Shown here piece after piece: positions 23,805 to 33,066 of a stretch of DNA of 55,256 nucleotides. The DNA is from an uncultured Bacteroidales bacterium (lineage in GTDB: Bacteria > Bacteroidota > Bacteroidia > Bacteroidales > Bacteroidaceae): contig CADCIQ010000039.1 of assembly GCA_902801425.1 (NCBI GenBank), forward strand, positions 1-55,256. The letters run 5' to 3'. Each line of letters starts with the position of its first letter. Position 1 is the first letter of the stretch. The position numbers and the translations under genes are program-made. Under the pieces are notes generated by a model. The model had not been told where the DNA came from and ran no database searches. It saw only the letters and a program-made list of their open reading frames with translations.

Positions 23805-23836
23805 TTTGCACATTTAATCTGTTTTTACTACTTTTG
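23805..23836 (+). promoter_or_regulatory. Promoter of the DUF4369-like gene
   Basis: TTTG 23805-23808, a 20-bp spacer and TACTTTTG 23829-23836, 29 bp before the start codon. Confidence 0.72.
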
Positions 23837-23865
23837 CAAATGAAACAATAAAAACACCTAAACAA

Positions 23866-25107
23866 ATGAAGAAAACTATTATTACATTATGCCTTACGCT
23901 TTGTGCTATAATTGCTTTCTCACAGAATGGGAAAGTAAAAACTTCAGCCAAATCAGAATCTTTTGTAATAGAAGGCCTCATAACCGATATTCCCAAAAGG
24001 GTTATGGCTGTTCTGTTTAAACATGAAGCTGGGGAAACAAACAGTTGGATAGTTGATACAGTAAGGATTAGGAAAGGTAAGTTCCGTTTTAAGGTTAAGC
24101 CTGACGGACGGGATGGTGAATATTGCATAGGAATTAGATATAAAGGAATATATGAAAAAAGCTTTAGAAATATATTTGCAACTCCAGGCACTATAACGAA
24201 GGTTACAGGTAGTGGTCTTCAGGTGGCACAATGGGATGTGGAGAACGATAACCCATATCAGAAAGAAGATAATGCCTATAATAAGCTTTTCAAGGAAATC
24301 ATACGTGAAGAATTTGAATTTGATAAAGTAAAACAGGCATACGCAGATAGCCTTAGACAACTGTCTGACAAAAATTCAATCATGAAACTGGGGGAACGGT
24401 ATGCCACGAAAGAGAAAGAATATATAAAAAGGGATTCGCTAAATATCGTCATGTTTTTGGAGTTTCTTGAACAGAATAAATACAATCCTCCTTATGTCCA
24501 AAGATTGCATATCGTTTCCAGGAAGATTTTTCAGTATGATTTCCATAATCTAAGGGATAGAGCACGTACACTTCTGTATAAGATTCCAGCCATAGAAGCA
24601 AATAAGAAGTTGATAGCATCGTCTCTTGAACTTCTCTACCCAAAATATGACAAAATAAAGCAAGGTAATGTAATGCCAGACATTCCTTTCTACGACTGCG
24701 ATAATAAGGAACATCATTTTAGCGAGTTCTATGGAAATGGCAAGTATAAGATAGTGGAGATTCACGGCAGACATTCTGGTAATTTCAAAGAATGGCGAGC
24801 AAAGGAGTGGCTTGATTATCTTCACGAAAACTATTCTGATAAGATAGATATTCTATTTTTCAATACTGATTCTTACAAGAATTGGAAAAAGTCAGGCGGA
24901 AACAAGAAAGCGAACAAGGATTGTGATCCGTGGATAGAATGGAGCGAACATAATAATGGTGTGGATCTCAAGGAGATATTCCGTGTTTATCATCCATTAG
25001 CTTTCTTTTCTCCAGATGGCAAGTTCCTTGGCATACGTCAGTTCTTTTCATTAAAGGACGGAATAGAAGAGTATCTGCCATTCGTGGATATTACAAAGGT
25101 GAAATAA
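23866..25107 (+). CDS. Exported DUF4369/thioredoxin-fold protein lacking CxxC
   Basis: A 413-residue exported protein (signal peptide MKKTIITLCLTLCAIIAFSQ). Residues about 30-115 resemble the DUF4369 beta domain that precedes thioredoxin domains in Bacteroidota thiol oxidoreductases. The middle (about 130-260) is a helical linker. The end (from VMPDIPFYDCDNKEHHFSEF) follows the thioredoxin-like fold, but where WCxxC should stand there is VEIHGRHSGNFKEW, so no redox pair exists. It is probably a non-redox relative with a binding role. Its 3' end overlaps the convergent DUF1593 gene by 17 bp. Confidence 0.72.
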   Translation: MKKTIITLCLTLCAIIAFSQNGKVKTSAKSESFVIEGLITDIPKRVMAVLFKHEAGETNSWIVDTVRIRKGKFRFKVKPDGRDGEYCIGIRYKGIYEKSFRNIFATPGTITKVTGSGLQVAQWDVENDNPYQKEDNAYNKLFKEIIREEFEFDKVKQAYADSLRQLSDKNSIMKLGERYATKEKEYIKRDSLNIVMFLEFLEQNKYNPPYVQRLHIVSRKIFQYDFHNLRDRARTLLYKIPAIEANKKLIASSLELLYPKYDKIKQGNVMPDIPFYDCDNKEHHFSEFYGNGKYKIVEIHGRHSGNFKEWRAKEWLDYLHENYSDKIDILFFNTDSYKNWKKSGGNKKANKDCDPWIEWSEHNNGVDLKEIFRVYHPLAFFSPDGKFLGIRQFFSLKDGIEEYLPFVDITKVK

Positions 25108-26503
25108 TCACTCTCGCATATGAAGTCAAAGGTATTTCTCCATTATCCGTAACTTCACAAATGATGTGGATGGTATTGCCCTTAGCATCTTCAGGAATTG
25201 TGATAGTAGCCTTAGAAGCGTCGTTATCATTGATGGTTATATTCTTATCATAACTTGAAGCCTCAGGCTGCATCCACCAAACGAAAGACAGTTTATTTCC
25301 TTCTGCATCCACCGACTTAGAAGCGTCAAGAGTTACCACTTCGCCAGCTTTAGCTGTTAGATTATAGGTGTTGGGTGATGGTTGCTTGCCATTGATAATC
25401 ACGATTGGGTTCGTGTTTCCCCTACCCTCCTTAGCCCATTGCATACGAGCACAGAAATCATTCAGTTCGGCAGGATAGAAACGACGCTTATACCCTTCCG
25501 TTATGCCTCTCTGTGGCTCTTGCCAAGAAGTCCAGGCGTATGTAAGTGAATCGGCACACATACCGAACTTATGACATCCTGCCCATCCTGCCTGTGTCGG
25601 ATCTTCAGGATCGTTGAGTCCGTTAGGCATAATATGTAGGAACGAAGGAGTATCGCCCTCTACACCCCATTTATAGTTTGGATAGATAGCCCCCAAGGCA
25701 CCATGCCCTTGTATCATCTCCTGATGTTTCTTCCATTCCTGTTTACCAAGCTCACATTGCAGTTGCCATGTACCTTCGTCCCAGATAAACTTCAGGTCAT
25801 CCTTAAATTCTCGGCGCATCCACATGTGTGAGCTATATGCACGATTCATTCGCATGGCATAAACCATATCCTGATCAGTTATGGTATAGACATGGAATTT
25901 ATGAAGGAAGGCCTTCAACTGTTCTGGAGTACGTGTCTGCTGCACCTTCCAAATAGCCTGTGCGAGTGTGTTGCCACTTCCCCATGTCGCTACCCATATA
26001 GGACGTTCATCATCCTCGTCGGCAAGTTTTATAAGGAACTCACTCCCCTCTGTATCATTATCTTGGCCAATAATACCAATACCAGCTGTATGGCTGCCAG
26101 CCATACAGCGCGATTTTATATACTCCATGCTTGGCCAATAGCCTATTGTCTGCTTGCCGTTCTCCCTGTCAAGCGATAGGAAATCCTTCTGTTTTGAGCG
26201 TAGCATCAGCTTATGCACATCCTTGCCGTATGCTTCCACCACCTTGTCAAGATATTGCGTCCACTCCTTTGGATATGGATCACAGTTCCACCCTACAGTC
26301 GTCATTATCGCCTCAATCTCGAACATATCCGCGTAAGCCATAAGTCTAATGGCAGACTCCATATCATCAGGCTCCACATCACAGTCACCTATATCCGTCA
26401 TCACCACGAGACGTGGTTTCAAAGACGAATTATGTTCTTCTGCAAGAACATTAGCAGACGACAATAATAATATTGATAACAAACAAGTTACGATTTTCTT
26501 CAT
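25091..26503 (-). CDS. Exported DUF1593 nucleoside-hydrolase-like protein
   Basis: A 470-residue protein with signal peptide MKKIVTCLLSILLLSSANVLAE. The catalytic domain matches DUF1593, related to nucleoside hydrolases: RLVVMTDIGDCDVEPDDMES carries the Asp-rich metal/ribose-binding motif, with later ESAIRLMAYADMFEIEAIM and WVATWGSGNTLAQAIW. The last 90 residues are an Ig-like beta domain (GEVVTLDASKSVDAEGNKLS), as in Sde182-type cellulose-linked proteins. It is probably a periplasmic or surface enzyme acting on glycosides of plant origin. ATG 26503 is chosen for its signal peptide; the longer in-frame start at 26557 lies inside the upstream gene. Confidence 0.82.
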   Translation of the reverse strand: MKKIVTCLLSILLLSSANVLAEEHNSSLKPRLVVMTDIGDCDVEPDDMESAIRLMAYADMFEIEAIMTTVGWNCDPYPKEWTQYLDKVVEAYGKDVHKLMLRSKQKDFLSLDRENGKQTIGYWPSMEYIKSRCMAGSHTAGIGIIGQDNDTEGSEFLIKLADEDDERPIWVATWGSGNTLAQAIWKVQQTRTPEQLKAFLHKFHVYTITDQDMVYAMRMNRAYSSHMWMRREFKDDLKFIWDEGTWQLQCELGKQEWKKHQEMIQGHGALGAIYPNYKWGVEGDTPSFLHIMPNGLNDPEDPTQAGWAGCHKFGMCADSLTYAWTSWQEPQRGITEGYKRRFYPAELNDFCARMQWAKEGRGNTNPIVIINGKQPSPNTYNLTAKAGEVVTLDASKSVDAEGNKLSFVWWMQPEASSYDKNITINDNDASKATITIPEDAKGNTIHIICEVTDNGEIPLTSYARVIISPL

Positions 26504-26507
26504 AAGA

Positions 26508-27626
26508 TTATAATTTAATCCACGTAGCCTTACGCCAAAGTGTCTCCATAGGACCACGCTGATGATTCTTGTCCCATTGCTTCAATATGATAATCTGAAC
26601 TGTTATCATGACAATTCCGACTAATAGCGACCACGTTGCCCCAAGGTCATCGCAGAGCTTGAAGCCCCAGCCATAGAACAGAACTGAGCCGAATACAGAT
26701 TGCATGAGATAGTTTGACAGACTCATTCTTCCGAAAAAGCATACATTACTCAGAATCTTGCAGAAAGGCTTCCAACGATACCACAGAAGCACTATGGCAG
26801 ACACCTCAGAGAACAATATAAGCATATTCGTAATAGGCTTTGTCCATACACTAAAGCTACCCATATCCACGTTTGAGCCAATAAGGCACAATGGGAAACT
26901 GATAAACAATATCCAGAGCCATATACGAAGGTTATTGCTCTCGTTATAGAACAGGCGATGACGACCTACGAGTATTCCGAGGTAGAAGAATGCAAGTGTC
27001 TGTGTCAGACGACCTGCCCACAATGCCCAAGCCAAATTCGCAACATAAGCTATACGAACATTTGTTATTCCAGACTCCCAGAACGAGCCGTTAATGTTTG
27101 CTTCTGTAATTTTAGCACATTCAGCCCAAAGTTCATCTTCAGGAAACTTCCATCCAGATAAAAGACTGTATATCTCAACAGGTTGTGCAAGAAGGAATAT
27201 GGTGATAGCCCATAGCCATCGTGTAGATAGATAGCCGGCAGGAATCATCAGTAGGCCGAGAGTAGCGTATGAGGTAAGAATATCACCATTATAGAAGAAG
27301 ATATTGACCAATCCTATGATGAATAGTAACACCATTCGCCATGCAAAGCGCAGGGAAAAGTCCCTACCCTTCTGTTCCTGATTATCACGCATAATGAAGA
27401 AACTCACGCCAAAGAGCATGGCGAATATTCCATACATCTTGCTTGAAAGCAGAACCTCACATACTGAAAAGACTGTAGCATCAGTTGGCAATGCCATAGA
27501 CTTGTCATCGAGAAATATATTGAAGTTCTCCAGACAATGAAATATAATGATACCCATCACGGCAATGCCACGCAGAGCATCTGCAATCTCAATACGCGAA
27601 TTAGGTATTCCCTTTGTCTTGTACAT
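26508..27626 (-). CDS. DUF418 / YeiB-like membrane protein
   Basis: A 372-residue inner-membrane protein with about ten hydrophobic segments. Family marks are RIEIADALRGIAVMGIIIFH at the N-terminus, KMYGIFAMLFGVSFFI and RMSLSNYLMQSVFGSVLFYG towards the C-terminus, as in DUF418 (YeiB) proteins. Their function is not settled; acyltransferase-like transport has been suggested from their resemblance to acyltransferase-3 proteins. It is 4 bp upstream of the DUF1593 gene, so the two are co-transcribed. Confidence 0.85.
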   Translation of the reverse strand: MYKTKGIPNSRIEIADALRGIAVMGIIIFHCLENFNIFLDDKSMALPTDATVFSVCEVLLSSKMYGIFAMLFGVSFFIMRDNQEQKGRDFSLRFAWRMVLLFIIGLVNIFFYNGDILTSYATLGLLMIPAGYLSTRWLWAITIFLLAQPVEIYSLLSGWKFPEDELWAECAKITEANINGSFWESGITNVRIAYVANLAWALWAGRLTQTLAFFYLGILVGRHRLFYNESNNLRIWLWILFISFPLCLIGSNVDMGSFSVWTKPITNMLILFSEVSAIVLLWYRWKPFCKILSNVCFFGRMSLSNYLMQSVFGSVLFYGWGFKLCDDLGATWSLLVGIVMITVQIIILKQWDKNHQRGPMETLWRKATWIKL

Positions 27627-27919
27627 GAAATTTAAAATCTTTTTGTTTAAGTTTAATGTGAATTCGACGACTTCATAATAACCCTATAGATGTAACTCCA
27701 TTGCATGATTCTGGAATAAAATTAGCGACGATGATCAGAATATTTAATCAGAAAAATTTTGAATTTCTAGCATTTTCCTGAAATTTTTGTTCCGTAAGTA
27801 GCAACTAGCTGCTAAACCAACAAGTTTTTTTATTCATCGAACTTACTAAAATAAAAGTCCTTTAGTAGCAAGGGTTGATGAGCAGGTGCTTTGGTGACTG
27901 TATTCCTATAAATCATGTC
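27627..27919. other. Spacer before the DUF418 gene, no gene seen
   Basis: AT-rich, with a short palindromic stretch TAGCAACTAGCTGCTA (about 27800-27815). I find no convincing TAnnTTTG promoter, RNA gene or terminator. The 3' remnant of the rhamnosidase gene starts at its right edge. Confidence 0.4.
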
Positions 27920-28061
27920 CTACGAACCTGTGATGTGGCAATAGATCTTCACAGGACCACTAAGACCTGACGGCATTGGCTTCCAACGATCGTATTTGCG
28001 GTATTTGTAGTTGATGTTTACGATGTTTATATCATCGAACTTTCTCCATTTCACTCCCCTC
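27920..28061 (-). pseudogene. Out-of-frame 3' remnant of the GH106 gene
   Basis: In another frame than the main coding region, this stretch reads ADMDRRGVKWRKFDDINIVN, then YDRWKPMPSGLSGPVKIY and a stop at 27920-27922. It is the conserved end of GH106 rhamnosidases (WRKF-DINxVxIN, W-P-PSGL). About 30 codons that normally lie between the GCAW segment and this tail are missing, so a deletion that also shifted the frame split the gene. Confidence 0.75.
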
Positions 28062-30533
28062 CTATCCATATCTGCGCACACACCATGCACAGCCTACATA
28101 GACATTATTTATATAGACACGCGCAGATTCTCGTACATCACCGAGGTCGATAGCGCATTGGGTGTCAGGTGATAGGTGCTGAGGGTTGGATGGGAGGTCG
28201 AAGGTGGTTTCATACACACCTGTTCCCATCGTCACCTTAGCAGAATCGTTGTCAAGAGTCTCCCAAGTGCGGAGGGTGTCGATGTTGAAAGTCCCGTTGA
28301 CCTTTGGAGCTTCCTCGATGAATGAGAGCTTCCAACCTTTGGAAATTGAAAATTGACAATTGAAAGTTGAAAATTTACTTTCTACATTCAACTTTTCACT
28401 TTCAACTTTTCCAGGTTCATTGAATGTCTGGAGTATCATTGACTGCCCTGAGCGGAGATTGACACGCACGCTTCCCCCCCCCTGTATCTCAGCTGCATAT
28501 TTGTTGCCAGTGAGGGGATCAACCCACATTGCTTCCGTGAATCCTACGGTGAGATGCACTCTTGAATCCACATCGTTTGGCGTGAGGTTGGCAATGAAAT
28601 AATGATAGCCTGCCTCGTTCTTGCGTCGGATGACCTTTAATCCAAGTTCATTACGCATAGGCTCCGGATTGCAGCAGCCTTCCATATCCTCGCGCTTAAC
28701 GCCCATCAATATGCATGCACCCTGTGCCTTGAGCTGGGCGATATGGTTCTTGACAACCTCTGTCATTATGGTGCTGTCGCTTGGGATGATTAGACCGTTG
28801 TATGGTTGTCCGGCAGCCGTGACGAGCTTTCCATCCTTATATGAGGTGGTAAGAAGGAATTTCTCGCTGATATAGTCGCAGTCGTAGCCAGCCTTGTCAA
28901 TATTGTTTACTGTTTCGGCAAACTCAGGTGCAAGTTCTCCCATCTTGTGAATAGAGAACTGCATGAGACGCTCACCATGAGTATCTTTTTTCCACATATC
29001 CCTGACTGGAAGGAGCACGAGGAAGTCATTGTCGGGCTTTCCCCATTGCAGGTATGTCTGGCAACGGTCAATGTATTTCATGAGTTCGGGAGCATCGCGC
29101 CAGATGCTGTTCGTTGGACTTATGTCAACGGATGCATAGAATTTCCATCCTGGCCAGGGATCATCCTTTGGAGAATAGCATGCGCCATGGAGATAGACAT
29201 TATTGACACCTGCGCAGAACATGAGGTCGAGGTCGGGTTTCATCTGCGAGAGTGATGTACGGAAGTGCTCAGTGAGCCATGTGAAGGTCTCGCTCGACGT
29301 GAGTTTCTTGCCGTTGATATGCGAGGCAGAAGGCGCATATTTTAGCATGGAGAAGTCAGAATCGTTCTTTCGCGTATGTCTGGTGTCAGTACGTAATCCC
29401 TTGATACCGAAATTGGTAAGTCCGAAGCCTTCAATCTCTGGTATATCCACGGCAGAATAGCAGTCGATGAGGTTGGCTGGTGAACCGTGAGCCTGATTGC
29501 GGGTTATGGCACCATGGCTGTGTGCCCATTCCGTCCATGTCTGTGTGAAATTCTCAAAGATAAGATCTCCGAGAGTTTCGCGATAGTCGGACACTACCTT
29601 CACATCGCCATCAACGAGTTTGTCAATGTTGTCTTCGAGCTTATAGCCCCTGCGTTTCTCGAACTCAGGGAAGATCTCTGGGGTATAGTCAGCCCTGCTA
29701 ACCTCGTAGGAATCATTGAAGAAGGTGTGAGGATATGGCGTGTTAGTCTTGACGAAGGCATCGCTGATATGCTTGAGATAGTTGAGCACCGCCTTCTTGC
29801 TGAAATGGTCAACGACAAAGCCTGTGCCACCGGGAGCAGCACGTTTTACGTTCATGATAGCCATGCGCTTCCACAGAGTGATGATGCGCCAGTCGCCCTT
29901 GGAAATCTTTTTCTTTTTGTCGAGAGGTTCGAGATAACCTTGTGCGTTCACGTTGAGACGCATGAACGCGTCGCCCTTACCATTGGACTGGCGATAGGCA
30001 TAGACACCGATAAGCTGCTTGTCGCCTTTGAGGGTGTCAGGTTCTTCGATGAAAACGGAATCGTCAATCTGTATGAGTTCAGGCTTAGGCTGCTTGACTG
30101 AGAACTTACGGATTTGTGATGAATGGATAGTGGTATCGTTGACAAGGAGTCGTGAGGCTGTTTCTTCCATAGGCACCCATGGACCTCCAAACGGCCATCC
30201 TGTGCCTGTAGCCATATCAATCTGGATATTGTTTTTCTTGCCTTCCGACTGCACGAAACGCAGCATATCCATCCATTGTGGTGACAGGAATTCGATGTTG
30301 TTCTTATCGTTGTTGAGCACCCCATAAATAGGTGTTATCTCCACGGCTCCTATTCCGCAATCTGCAAATTGCTTCATGCTCCATGAGATATTCTCCTTGT
30401 CGAGTGCCGAACCCATCCACCACCATCTCACTCCAGGCTTCGTTGTCTCGGTGCTCTGGGGCTGAATTTGAGCGAATGCGGATGCTGCAAGTAGCAAAGA
30501 GACTATTGATACAGAAAAAGTCTTTTTTTGCAT
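28062..30533 (-). CDS. Secreted GH106 alpha-L-rhamnosidase, 3' end disrupted
   Basis: An 823-residue glycoside hydrolase family 106 enzyme that should release alpha-L-rhamnose from plant pectins or glycosides. It has signal peptide MQKKTFSVSIVSLLLAASAFAQ, then the family opening KPGVRWWWMGSALDKENISW, DMATGTGWPFGGPWVP, and the middle sections FFNDSYEVSRADYTPEIFPEFE and NNVYLHGACYSPKDDPWPGW. Near the end a galactose-binding-like beta domain begins (AIDLGDVRESARVYINNVYVGC) but stops at 28062 after WCVRRYG. The conserved tail follows out of frame (27920-28061). Residues about 707-731 (EKLNVESKFSTFNCQFSI) are encoded by an inserted palindromic repeat. Activity of the shortened protein is uncertain. 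Confidence 0.85.
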   Translation of the reverse strand: MQKKTFSVSIVSLLLAASAFAQIQPQSTETTKPGVRWWWMGSALDKENISWSMKQFADCGIGAVEITPIYGVLNNDKNNIEFLSPQWMDMLRFVQSEGKKNNIQIDMATGTGWPFGGPWVPMEETASRLLVNDTTIHSSQIRKFSVKQPKPELIQIDDSVFIEEPDTLKGDKQLIGVYAYRQSNGKGDAFMRLNVNAQGYLEPLDKKKKISKGDWRIITLWKRMAIMNVKRAAPGGTGFVVDHFSKKAVLNYLKHISDAFVKTNTPYPHTFFNDSYEVSRADYTPEIFPEFEKRRGYKLEDNIDKLVDGDVKVVSDYRETLGDLIFENFTQTWTEWAHSHGAITRNQAHGSPANLIDCYSAVDIPEIEGFGLTNFGIKGLRTDTRHTRKNDSDFSMLKYAPSASHINGKKLTSSETFTWLTEHFRTSLSQMKPDLDLMFCAGVNNVYLHGACYSPKDDPWPGWKFYASVDISPTNSIWRDAPELMKYIDRCQTYLQWGKPDNDFLVLLPVRDMWKKDTHGERLMQFSIHKMGELAPEFAETVNNIDKAGYDCDYISEKFLLTTSYKDGKLVTAAGQPYNGLIIPSDSTIMTEVVKNHIAQLKAQGACILMGVKREDMEGCCNPEPMRNELGLKVIRRKNEAGYHYFIANLTPNDVDSRVHLTVGFTEAMWVDPLTGNKYAAEIQGGGSVRVNLRSGQSMILQTFNEPGKVESEKLNVESKFSTFNCQFSISKGWKLSFIEEAPKVNGTFNIDTLRTWETLDNDSAKVTMGTGVYETTFDLPSNPQHLSPDTQCAIDLGDVRESARVYINNVYVGCAWCVRRYG
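28341..28412. repeat. Palindromic repeat inside the GH106 reading frame
   Basis: GGAAATTGAAAATTGACAAT (28341-28360) with AGTTGAA is complemented by TTCAACTTTTCACTTTCAAC and TTTTCC ending at 28412. The element is AT-rich and of the same style as intergenic palindromes elsewhere, yet it is read through in frame. Confidence 0.75.
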
Positions 30534-30567
30534 TGTATATTTAGGATAGTACTTTTATAATTAGTTA

Positions 30568-31038
30568 TTACTCATGATGATACGGCTCACCCTTGATAAT
30601 GGTGCAAGCGCGGTAAATCTGTTCCGTGAACACGAGGCGAACCATCTGGTGCGAGAAGGTCATCTTTGATAGACTGATCTTTTCGTTTGCCCTCTGATAC
30701 ATGGCATCAGAGAAACCATAGGGACCGCCTATAATGAAGATGAGACGGCGCACTGTGGCATTCTTTTGCTCTATCCATCGTGCGAACTCCACGGAACGGA
30801 AATCCTTTCCGTGCTCATCAAGAAGAACCACATGGTCGGAAGGTTGCAGCTTTGCAAGCACCATCTCACCCTCGCGTTCCTTCTGCTGGGTTTCGGAAAG
30901 AGCCTTGGTGTTCTTTAGTTCAGGAATGACCGTTATCGAGAATGGCATATAATGGCTGATTCTTGACGTGTAGTCGTCTATACCTGCCTGAAAATGCTTA
31001 TCGTTAGTTTTACCAATTAATATAAGTTCTGTCTTCAT
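30568..31038 (-). CDS. rlmH: 23S rRNA pseudouridine-1915 N3-methyltransferase
   Basis: A 156-residue SPOUT-class methyltransferase that modifies pseudouridine 1915 in helix 69 of 23S rRNA. Diagnostic pieces are LDEHGKDFRSVEFARWIEQ, the SAM-binding knot loop LIFIIGGPYGFSDAMYQRAN and the end KMTFSHQMVRLVFTEQIYRA with KGEPYHHE. The length equals the family norm if ATG 31038 is the start (MKTELILIGKT). A longer in-frame start at 31101 would precede the promoter at 31067-31098. Confidence 0.95.
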   Translation of the reverse strand: MKTELILIGKTNDKHFQAGIDDYTSRISHYMPFSITVIPELKNTKALSETQQKEREGEMVLAKLQPSDHVVLLDEHGKDFRSVEFARWIEQKNATVRRLIFIIGGPYGFSDAMYQRANEKISLSKMTFSHQMVRLVFTEQIYRACTIIKGEPYHHE

Positions 31039-31066
31039 TAAGAGATTTAGTTTCAGTTTTGGCATG

Positions 31067-31098
31067 CAAATATAGTAAAAAAACTGCTTTTTACCAAA
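31067..31098 (-). promoter_or_regulatory. Promoter of rlmH
   Basis: On the minus strand, TATATTTG (complement of 31067-31074) lies 20 bp from TTTG (complement of 31095-31098). It fixes the rlmH start at 31038. Confidence 0.7.
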
Positions 31099-31228
31099 CA
31101 AATAGGTAAAATCATTGGTATTTTTGAAAAAAAGAGTTCATTTCCTTCATTTTATGAAATCTTTTTTCTACTTTTGTAGTCATAATCGTAATTTAAAATT
31201 ATTCATCTAATATACTAAAAACAAACAA

Positions 31229-32971
31229 ATGGCAAACAACGCAGAACTCGTTGCCCAGTGCCGTGCTAAGGCACAAGAGTGGCTATCCCCTTCTTTCGAT
31301 GAGAAGACACGCGCAGAAGTACAGGCTCTCCTTGACAATGAAGACCCAAGTGAACTCGTAGATGCTTTCTATCAGAATCTTGAGTTTGGTACAGGTGGTC
31401 TCCGTGGTACTATGGGTGTCGGTACAAACCGTATGAACAAATATATTGTGGCAATGGCTACACAGGGCTTCGCTAACTATGTATTGAAGTCATTCCCTGG
31501 ACGCAAGGATCTTGCAGCAGTAGTAGGTCATGACTGCCGTAACAATGGTCGCGACTATGCTGAGACCGTTGCTGCTATCTTCACAGCCAATGGCATCAAG
31601 GCTTATCTCTTCGAGAGCCTCCGCCCTACCCCAGAGATTTCTTTCGCTATCCGTCAGCTTGGCGCACAGTGTGGCGTAAACGTGACTGCTTCTCACAACC
31701 CTAAGGAGTACAACGGCTACAAGGCTTACTGGGAGGATGGTGCTCAGGTGCTCATGCCACACGATACCGCTATCGTGGAAGAAGTGAAGAAGGTGAAAAT
31801 CGAGGATGTGAAGTGGGATCTTAATCCAGACCTTCTCCAAATTATCGGCGGTGAAATGGACTTCGACTATATGCAGGCTGTAAAGGAAGGTATGGTGGAT
31901 CAGGATGTAATCCTTCGTAATAAGGATCTGAACATCGTTTATTCTGCTATGCACGGCACAGGTCGTGTGCTCGTTCCATTATGTCTCCGCTCTTGGGGCT
32001 TCCAGAACATCAACGTAGTGCCAGAGCAGATGGTTGTTGACGGCAACTTCCCAACTGTTGTTTCTCCAAACCCAGAGAATCCAGAGGCTATGACTCTTGG
32101 TATCAAGCTTGGAACAAAGCTCAATGCTGACCTCGTAGTTGCTACCGACCCTGATGCAGACCGTCTCGCTATCGTATGCCGCAATGCAAAGGGCGAGTGG
32201 CAGATTCTCAACGGAAACCAGACAGCTTGCATGTTCTATTGGTACACTATCAAGAACAAGAAGGCTCTCGGACAGCTCAAGCCATCTGACTTCATGGTTA
32301 AGACTATCGTGACTTCTGAGCTTATCGCTAAGATTGCGAAGGCAAACGGTGTGGAATGCTTCGATGAATACACAGGCTTCAAGTGGATTGCATACCGCAT
32401 CCGTGAGAATGAGGGCAAGCGTCAGTATATCGGTGGCGGTGAGGAGTCATTCGGCTATCTGCCATACGACAAGGTTCGTGATAAGGACGCTCCTGCTTCT
32501 ATCTGCTTGATCTGTGAGATTGCAGCATGGGCAAAGGATCAGGGCAAGACATTGTTCGACCTTCTTCTCGACATCTATAAGGAGTTCGGTTTCCAGAAGG
32601 AGACAACTATCAATGTTGTTAAGCCTGGCAAGTCTGGTGCTGATGAGATTAAAGCTATGATGGAGAACTTCCGTCAGAACCCACCTCAGACAATTGCTGG
32701 TAGCAAGGTTGTTACTATCAAGGACTACAAGGTATTGAAGCGCACAGACAATGGTGTCGTTTCTGACTTCGAGATGCCAACAACAAGCAACGTGCTCCAG
32801 TGGTTTACAGAGGACGGATTGAAGGTTAGCGTTCGTCCTTCAGGTACAGAGCCTAAGATCAAGTTCTACTGCGAGGTTCCAGTTCCAGGACAGTTTGACG
32901 GTGACTATGTTGCTGCAACTGCCAAGGCTGATGCTCGTGTAGAGGAAATCAAGAAGGATCTCGGTTTGTAA
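31229..32971 (+). CDS. Phosphoglucomutase/phosphomannomutase
   Basis: A 580-residue alpha-D-phosphohexomutase that interconverts hexose 1- and 6-phosphates. It has the four domain marks: TASHNPKEYNGYKAYWEDGA (phosphoserine loop), ATDPDADRLAIV (metal loop), GGGEESFGYLPY (sugar specificity loop) and SVRPSGTEPKIKFYCEV (phosphate loop). The long Bacteroidota type may act on glucose or mannose; the sequence alone does not decide. Upstream TACTTTTG at 31169-31176 is a likely -7 box without a good -33. A strong terminator follows at 33007-33048, so it is a single-gene unit. Confidence 0.93.
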   Translation: MANNAELVAQCRAKAQEWLSPSFDEKTRAEVQALLDNEDPSELVDAFYQNLEFGTGGLRGTMGVGTNRMNKYIVAMATQGFANYVLKSFPGRKDLAAVVGHDCRNNGRDYAETVAAIFTANGIKAYLFESLRPTPEISFAIRQLGAQCGVNVTASHNPKEYNGYKAYWEDGAQVLMPHDTAIVEEVKKVKIEDVKWDLNPDLLQIIGGEMDFDYMQAVKEGMVDQDVILRNKDLNIVYSAMHGTGRVLVPLCLRSWGFQNINVVPEQMVVDGNFPTVVSPNPENPEAMTLGIKLGTKLNADLVVATDPDADRLAIVCRNAKGEWQILNGNQTACMFYWYTIKNKKALGQLKPSDFMVKTIVTSELIAKIAKANGVECFDEYTGFKWIAYRIRENEGKRQYIGGGEESFGYLPYDKVRDKDAPASICLICEIAAWAKDQGKTLFDLLLDIYKEFGFQKETTINVVKPGKSGADEIKAMMENFRQNPPQTIAGSKVVTIKDYKVLKRTDNGVVSDFEMPTTSNVLQWFTEDGLKVSVRPSGTEPKIKFYCEVPVPGQFDGDYVAATAKADARVEEIKKDLGL

Positions 32972-33006
32972 TTAGTCCATCATAAAAACAAACTATAAAA
33001 CCGCGT

Positions 33007-33048
33007 GCCCGGCATCTGCAATATATTGCGGTGCCGGGCTTTTTTTTA
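33007..33048 (+). terminator. Terminator after the phosphohexomutase gene
   Basis: GCCCGGCA (33007-33014) pairs with TGCCGGGC (33032-33039), followed by eight T residues. Confidence 0.88.
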
Positions 33049-33066
33049 TTTGTTTCTTGAAAAAAG

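Noticed and set aside
2152-30533. Polysaccharide utilisation locus linking GH30 and GH106
   Set aside because: The two enzymes are 24 kb apart, no susC/susD pair or hybrid sensor lies near either, and unrelated genes separate them.
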